DNA of 64,000 nucleotides from Aquipseudomonas alcaligenes MRY13-0052. Lineage in GTDB: Bacteria; Pseudomonadota; Gammaproteobacteria; Pseudomonadales; Pseudomonadaceae. This document shows, piece by piece, positions 60,627 to 64,000 of the stretch; position 1 is the first letter of the stretch, and each line of letters begins with the position of its first letter. A program made the translations under genes and the position numbers. Location: contig BATO01000017.1 in NCBI GenBank assembly GCA_000474255.1, positions 32,452 through 96,451 of the forward strand, in the 5' to 3' direction. The notes under the pieces are model-generated. The model saw only the letters and a list, made by a program, of their open reading frames with translations, was not told where the DNA came from and made no database searches.

Positions 60627-61027
60627 ACCACAATGCGCTGATCCTCGGCCTCGCCGCCGCGACCCTGGCGGGCTGCGCCAGCGATGGCCCGAGCATCGAG
60701 ACCGAACGCACCTACCAGGTGGAGTGGATCGGCGAACGCCCGCTGATCGACAACAGCCACCTGACCATCACCCTGGGCCGCGACGGCCGTGCCTATGGCA
60801 ACGGCGGCTGCAACCACTGGTTCGCCTCCTACGAGCTGAAGGACGACAGGATCAGCTTCGGCCCGGTCGGCAGCACCCGCAAGATGTGCGCACCAGCGCT
60901 GATGGAGCAGGAGCAGCGCTTCCTCGACGCCCTGCCGGGCGTGCAGCGCTGGGACTTCTCGGCGATCGAACAGCTGCGCTTGTGGCCCGCCGAAGGCAAG
61001 CCGCTGCGTCTGTGGCCGGAACGCTGA
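60623..61027 (+). CDS. META-domain (HslJ-like) lipoprotein
   Basis: A 134-residue lipoprotein with a lipobox in AATLAGCASD. The META/HslJ pattern follows: TYQVEWIGERPLIDNSHLTITLGRDGRAYGNGGCNHWFASY, then STRKMCAPALMEQEQRFLDAL. Related proteins are linked to heat and novobiocin resistance, but the role here is unknown. It overlaps the upstream gene by 4 bases and converges with dinB. Confidence 0.88.
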   Translation: MNHNALILGLAAATLAGCASDGPSIETERTYQVEWIGERPLIDNSHLTITLGRDGRAYGNGGCNHWFASYELKDDRISFGPVGSTRKMCAPALMEQEQRFLDALPGVQRWDFSAIEQLRLWPAEGKPLRLWPER

Positions 61028-61030
61028 ATT

Positions 61031-62086
61031 TCAGAAGAGATTGAGTTGCTCGGCGACGCCTTGCAGGTCCTGCAGGCGCACGCCGACGCCGATCAGCCGC
61101 ACCGGCTTATCGCCCCGGGCGAAGGCCGCCCCCAGCAGCAACTTGTAGCTGTCCAGGTCACGCCCCGCGCCCGCCTGCTCCAGGGTGGTCTGGGAGAAGT
61201 CGTGGAACTTCAGCTTCACGAACGGCTTGCCCGGCTTGTAGCTGGAATCCAGCCGCTGCAGGCGCCGCTGCAACTCCTCGTAGAGCTCCGGCAGGCGCTC
61301 CAGGCACGCGCCCAGGTCGGGCAGGTCCTGATCGAAGGTGTTCTCCACGCTCAATGACTGGCGGCGACTGTCCACCTGCACCGCGCGCTCATCGACGCCC
61401 CGCGCCAGCCCATACAGGCGCTCGCCGAAACTGCCGAACTCGCGAGCCAGGGCCACGCGGCTCCACTCGCGCAGGTCCACGCAGTTGATGACGCCGAGGC
61501 GGCCGAGCTTGTCCGCCGTGACCTTGCCCACCCCATGCAGCTTGCTCACCGGCAGCTCGGCGACGAAGTCATCCACCTGGTCGGGCGTGATCACGAACAA
61601 CCCATTGGGCTTGCGCCAGTCGCTGGCGATCTTGGCCAGGAACTTGTTCGGCGCTACCCCGGCCGAGACGGTGATGCGCAGCTCCTGCCAGACCCGCTTG
61701 CGGATCTCCTGGGCGATGCGTGTGGCGCTGCCACTGAAGTGCGGGCTCTCGGAAACGTCGAGGTAAGCCTCATCGAGGGACAACGGCTCGATGATCTCGG
61801 TGAAATCACGAAGGATGGCGTGGATCTCCCGCGAGGCCTCACGGTAGGCGTCGAAGCGCGGGCGCACGATCAGCAAGTCCGGGCACAGCTTCAGAGCGTG
61901 ATGCGACGACATGGCCGAACGCACGCCATAGGCGCGCGCCTCGTAGTTGCAGGTAGCGATCACCCCGCGCCGATCCGCCGAGCCGCCGACCGCCAGGGGC
62001 CGGCCAGCCAACGACGGGTCGTCACGCATCTCGATGGCTGCATAGAAGCAGTCGCAATCTATGTGGATGATCTTCCTTTGACTCAT
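61031..62086 (-). CDS. dinB: DNA polymerase IV (DinB)
   Basis: A Y-family translesion polymerase of 351 residues. Catalytic acidic residues are in IHIDCDCFYAAIE and IEPLSLDEAYLDVS; the thumb motif is LHGVGKVTADKLGRLG. The last residues QLNLF form the beta-clamp-binding motif. The ATG at 62086 gives MSQRKIIHIDCDCF. I saw no CTG-N10-CAG LexA box in the ~110 bp before it. Confidence 0.97.
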   Translation of the reverse strand: MSQRKIIHIDCDCFYAAIEMRDDPSLAGRPLAVGGSADRRGVIATCNYEARAYGVRSAMSSHHALKLCPDLLIVRPRFDAYREASREIHAILRDFTEIIEPLSLDEAYLDVSESPHFSGSATRIAQEIRKRVWQELRITVSAGVAPNKFLAKIASDWRKPNGLFVITPDQVDDFVAELPVSKLHGVGKVTADKLGRLGVINCVDLREWSRVALAREFGSFGERLYGLARGVDERAVQVDSRRQSLSVENTFDQDLPDLGACLERLPELYEELQRRLQRLDSSYKPGKPFVKLKFHDFSQTTLEQAGAGRDLDSYKLLLGAAFARGDKPVRLIGVGVRLQDLQGVAEQLNLF

Positions 62087-62195
62087 GAACGCCTGATACC
62101 GATGGAGCGAAGGAAGCACGCTCGGGCGGGCGAATGCCGCCGGGGGCCTCCGCGAACGGGAGGCGGCAAATTCTAGCTGATTTGTCCGGCGGGTT

Positions 62196-62681
62196 TCAGG
62201 GGGCGGACAGCCAGGACTTCAGGGCCCGGGCGTGGTGCTCACACCAAAGCTCCGGGCGGGGGTCGGGCGTGCGCCAGGTCCTCATATAGAGGTCATGGGC
62301 GGCGTCCACCTCATCGATCGCAGGCAGGCGCGCCGGGTCGGTCCACAACAGCAGGCGAGCGAAGGCTGCGGCGAGCACGTCGTCATGCTCCAGCGCGGCG
62401 CGCACCCGCTCATCCACCGGCGGCACCTGGCGGGCATCGCACACCGCCACGGCCAGGTCGCGGGTGACCGGGCAACGCAGAACGAAATGCACCATCTCGT
62501 CGGGCGAGCCTGACTGCCAATAACTGTGGGGCCCACCTTCGGCCAGGGGGCGCTTGTCCAAGTCGCTTTCCTGCAAGGCGATGGCGAGCAGCATCAACTG
62601 CGCCTCGGGGCTATTCATCTCATCGGGCAGCAGGGACAGGGCCGGCTCGAGGACGAGGCGGCGAAGGGAATCGAGGGTCAT
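62196..62681 (-). CDS. Hypothetical protein (161 residues)
   Basis: A soluble protein with LLAIALQESDLDKRPLAEGGPHSYWQ and DVLAAAFARLLLWTDPARLPAIDE. This resembles a family of small proteins found in phages and in Pseudomonas chromosomes, whose usual form reads LALQES...GPARGLWQFE. The Glu-Ser motif is lysozyme-like but I cannot show an enzyme function. It ends 110 bp past dinB's start on the same strand. Confidence 0.75.
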   Translation of the reverse strand: MTLDSLRRLVLEPALSLLPDEMNSPEAQLMLLAIALQESDLDKRPLAEGGPHSYWQSGSPDEMVHFVLRCPVTRDLAVAVCDARQVPPVDERVRAALEHDDVLAAAFARLLLWTDPARLPAIDEVDAAHDLYMRTWRTPDPRPELWCEHHARALKSWLSAP

Positions 62682-63072
62682 GGGAACTCCACAACTAAGC
62701 GCCCGGCGAAACAGGGCGGCAGGTAGAAGGCCGGCGCGCCGAAGGGTGCGCCCCGAAAGCCGGGGCAGTATCGCCAGCGCCCTGCCCGCTACAACGCCCT
62801 CGAACCGGAATCAGCCTGAGCCTACCGGTGGCTGGAAGTTTCCTACAGGCACCGCCCGGTACTCTCGACCGGCGACCAGGAAAAGGAATTCCTGTCGCCC
62901 TCGGGGCTGGTTCCCCGTTCCGGCCCCGAGGTTTCCCCCAACTGCTCTCCTTTACCTGTAATCCCCCTGTAAAAGCCCTGTAAAACTGCACGCCACTAAG
63001 GCTGCACGGGTATCTGACCGCGCGGTCCACGCTAAGCATCTGAAGAAAAAACATTTTTTTCTGAGTCAGGCG
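62682..63072. other. Non-coding region before tRNA-fMet
   Basis: No protein-like frame. It contains a 9-bp inverted repeat CCTCGGGGC / GCCCCGAGG (62899-62931) followed by TTT, three CCTGTAA repeats (listed separately), and an A/T tract (63042-63061) directly before the tRNA promoter that looks like an UP element. Confidence 0.6.
62955..62984. repeat. Three CCTGTAA direct repeats spaced 11 bp
   Basis: CCTGTAA begins at 62955, 62966 and 62977, each 11 bp from the next, so all three copies face about the same side of the helix. The second and third continue with AA. About 90 bp upstream of the tRNA-fMet -35. Confidence 0.6.
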
Positions 63073-63100
63073 TTGACAGGGTGAATTAAATCGCTAGAAT
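63042..63100 (+). promoter_or_regulatory. UP element and sigma70 promoter of tRNA-fMet
   Basis: TTGACA (63073-63078) and TAGAAT (63095-63100) are separated by 16 bp. A stretch of A6 and T7 lies at 63042-63061, in the place of an UP element. The discriminator is GC-rich (GCCGACCC), as at promoters under stringent control. Confidence 0.85.
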
Positions 63101-63113
63101 GCCGACCCACAGA

Positions 63114-63190
<77 letters not shown>

Positions 63191-63202
63191 AATACGGAAA
63201 GG

Positions 63203-63226
63203 CCACTCGAAAGAGTGGCTTTTTTC
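63203..63226 (+). terminator. Terminator after tRNA-fMet
   Basis: Stem GCCACTC / GAGTGGC with a GAAA tetraloop followed by T6. Confidence 0.92.
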
Positions 63227-63361
63227 GTTTGGGCGTCTTTTCTTAGGCTATAGCCGCTCCTCCCTCGGTCAGGCCATGAGCCATGGAAAATATTGCATGA
63301 CGGGGCTTGGAACTTGCCCGCGCTGCCCACATCCTGTGGCGCACATTGCATGAGGTGCTCG

Positions 63362-64000
63362 ATGCGCGCCAACTCCACCGCTGAAAACCCGCTCCCCGAA
63401 GATCCCACCCTGCAGGACGAACCTGCGCAACTGCGCTGGCTCGACCGCATAAGCGCCTACCGACAGCCCATCGGGCTGGCCTTTACCCTTCTGCTATTCA
63501 CCATCGGCCTGGTCGCCTGCTGGCACCTGCTGCGCGAGCTCGACCCCGATGCGCTGCGTACGGCGGTGCGGGACGTTCCCGGCACCAGCCTGCTGATGGC
63601 CATCGGCGCCACCGCGATCGGCTTCGTCGCGCTGATGGGCTACGAGTGGTCCGGCTGCCGCTTCGCCGGGGTCAAGCTGCCTTTCCCACGCATGGCCCTG
63701 GGCAGCTTCTGCGCCACCGGCATCGGCAACGCCATCGGCCTGTCGGTGATCACCGGCGGCTCGGTGCGCTACCGCCTCTACAGCCGCGACAACGTCGGCA
63801 CTGGGGATATCGCCCGCATCACCCTGTTCGCCAGCCTGGCCCTGGGCAGCGCCCTGCCGCCCCTGGCCGCCGTGGCCGCGCTGAGCGACCTGCCGGCCGC
63901 CGCCCAGGCCCTGCGCATTTCCACCACCCTGGTGGCGATCATCGCCAGCGCGGTGATCGCGGCCACCGGTCATCGCCGTGCTCTGGCTGTCGCGCCTGCG
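63362..64000 (+). CDS. mprF: MprF-type bifunctional flippase/aminoacyl-phosphatidylglycerol synthase, N-terminal part
   Basis: The gene runs off the right edge; about 213 codons are visible. The N-terminal membrane domain appears: one helix near 35-55 (IGLAFTLLLFTIGLVACWHLL), another near 75-95, and the family segment EWSGCRFAGVKLPF and GNAIGLSVITGGSVRYRLYSR typical of MprF flippase domains. MprF adds Lys or Ala to phosphatidylglycerol and moves it to the outer leaflet (alanyl in P. aeruginosa). The start is ATG 63362, 5 bases after GAGGTG. The last 30 bases fit better in another frame, so a frameshift near 63970 is suspected. Confidence 0.85.
   Translation, partial: MRANSTAENPLPEDPTLQDEPAQLRWLDRISAYRQPIGLAFTLLLFTIGLVACWHLLRELDPDALRTAVRDVPGTSLLMAIGATAIGFVALMGYEWSGCRFAGVKLPFPRMALGSFCATGIGNAIGLSVITGGSVRYRLYSRDNVGTGDIARITLFASLALGSALPPLAAVAALSDLPAAAQALRISTTLVAIIASAVIAATGHRRALAVAPA

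Noticed and set aside
62087..62195. LexA (SOS) box before dinB
   Set aside because: I looked for CTG-N10-CAG on both strands in this gap and found none that fits. SOS control, if present, would need a site elsewhere.
62695..63054. 119-codon minus-strand frame upstream of tRNA-fMet
   Set aside because: It overlaps the repeat array and inverted repeat, has no plausible ribosome site, and the product is not protein-like.

Overview
The window is a stretch of high-GC Pseudomonas (sensu lato) chromosome. The proteins (OprL/Pal, TolQRAB, OprD, GacS, LdhA, PirRSA, PmpR-type YebC) and the gene order both match the region PA1005-PA0920 of P. aeruginosa as I remember it. Almost all of it is core genome. 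I see no insertion sequence, prophage, CRISPR array or rRNA gene.

Layout: (1) 1-3.5 kb: the 3' end of a TPR metalloprotease gene, nadA, tRNA-Lys(TTT), and queC/queE. (2) 3.5-14 kb, minus strand: the envelope operon ybgC-tolQ-tolR-tolA-tolB-pal-cpoB, preceded by yebC-ruvC-ruvA-ruvB and aspS. (3) 14-18.6 kb, plus strand: an Hpt/HD-GYP-like protein, an SDR enzyme, dps, a frameshifted GGDEF gene and a membrane-anchored cold-shock protein. (4) 18.6-31 kb: slyX, a HIT protein, an oprD porin with a long upstream region, proS, a lytic transglycosylase, acylphosphatase, a TlpA-like lipoprotein, a PilZ protein, yihY, arsC, wrbA. (5) 31-43.7 kb: hda and a permease, purMN, rof, then a minus-strand run cysM-(small ORF)-rlmD-relA-mazG-DUF2058.

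(6) 43.8-56.3 kb is the most accessory-looking part and is an iron-uptake island. It holds a PiuA-type receptor and divergent piuC with a sel1 gene. It also holds a minus-strand series pirR-pirS-pirA followed by a SAM methyltransferase carrying a regulatory domain and a DUF3649/PepSY/DUF3325 membrane trio. Fur-box-like sequences lie at the piuA/piuC, pirA and pirR promoters. (7) 56.3-64 kb: gacS, ldhA, small genes, dinB, an initiator tRNA with a near-textbook sigma70 promoter, and the start of mprF.

Two genes appear to be broken by one-base indels: the GGDEF gene at a run of seven C, and mprF close to the window end. These may be real mutations or sequencing errors. No wholly new system is obvious. 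The best leads are the methyltransferase placed behind a terminator in the pir series, the Hpt/HD-GYP fusion, putative ArgR half-sites before oprD, a 66-codon ORF wedged between cysM and rlmD, and three CCTGTAA repeats one helical turn apart before tRNA-fMet.
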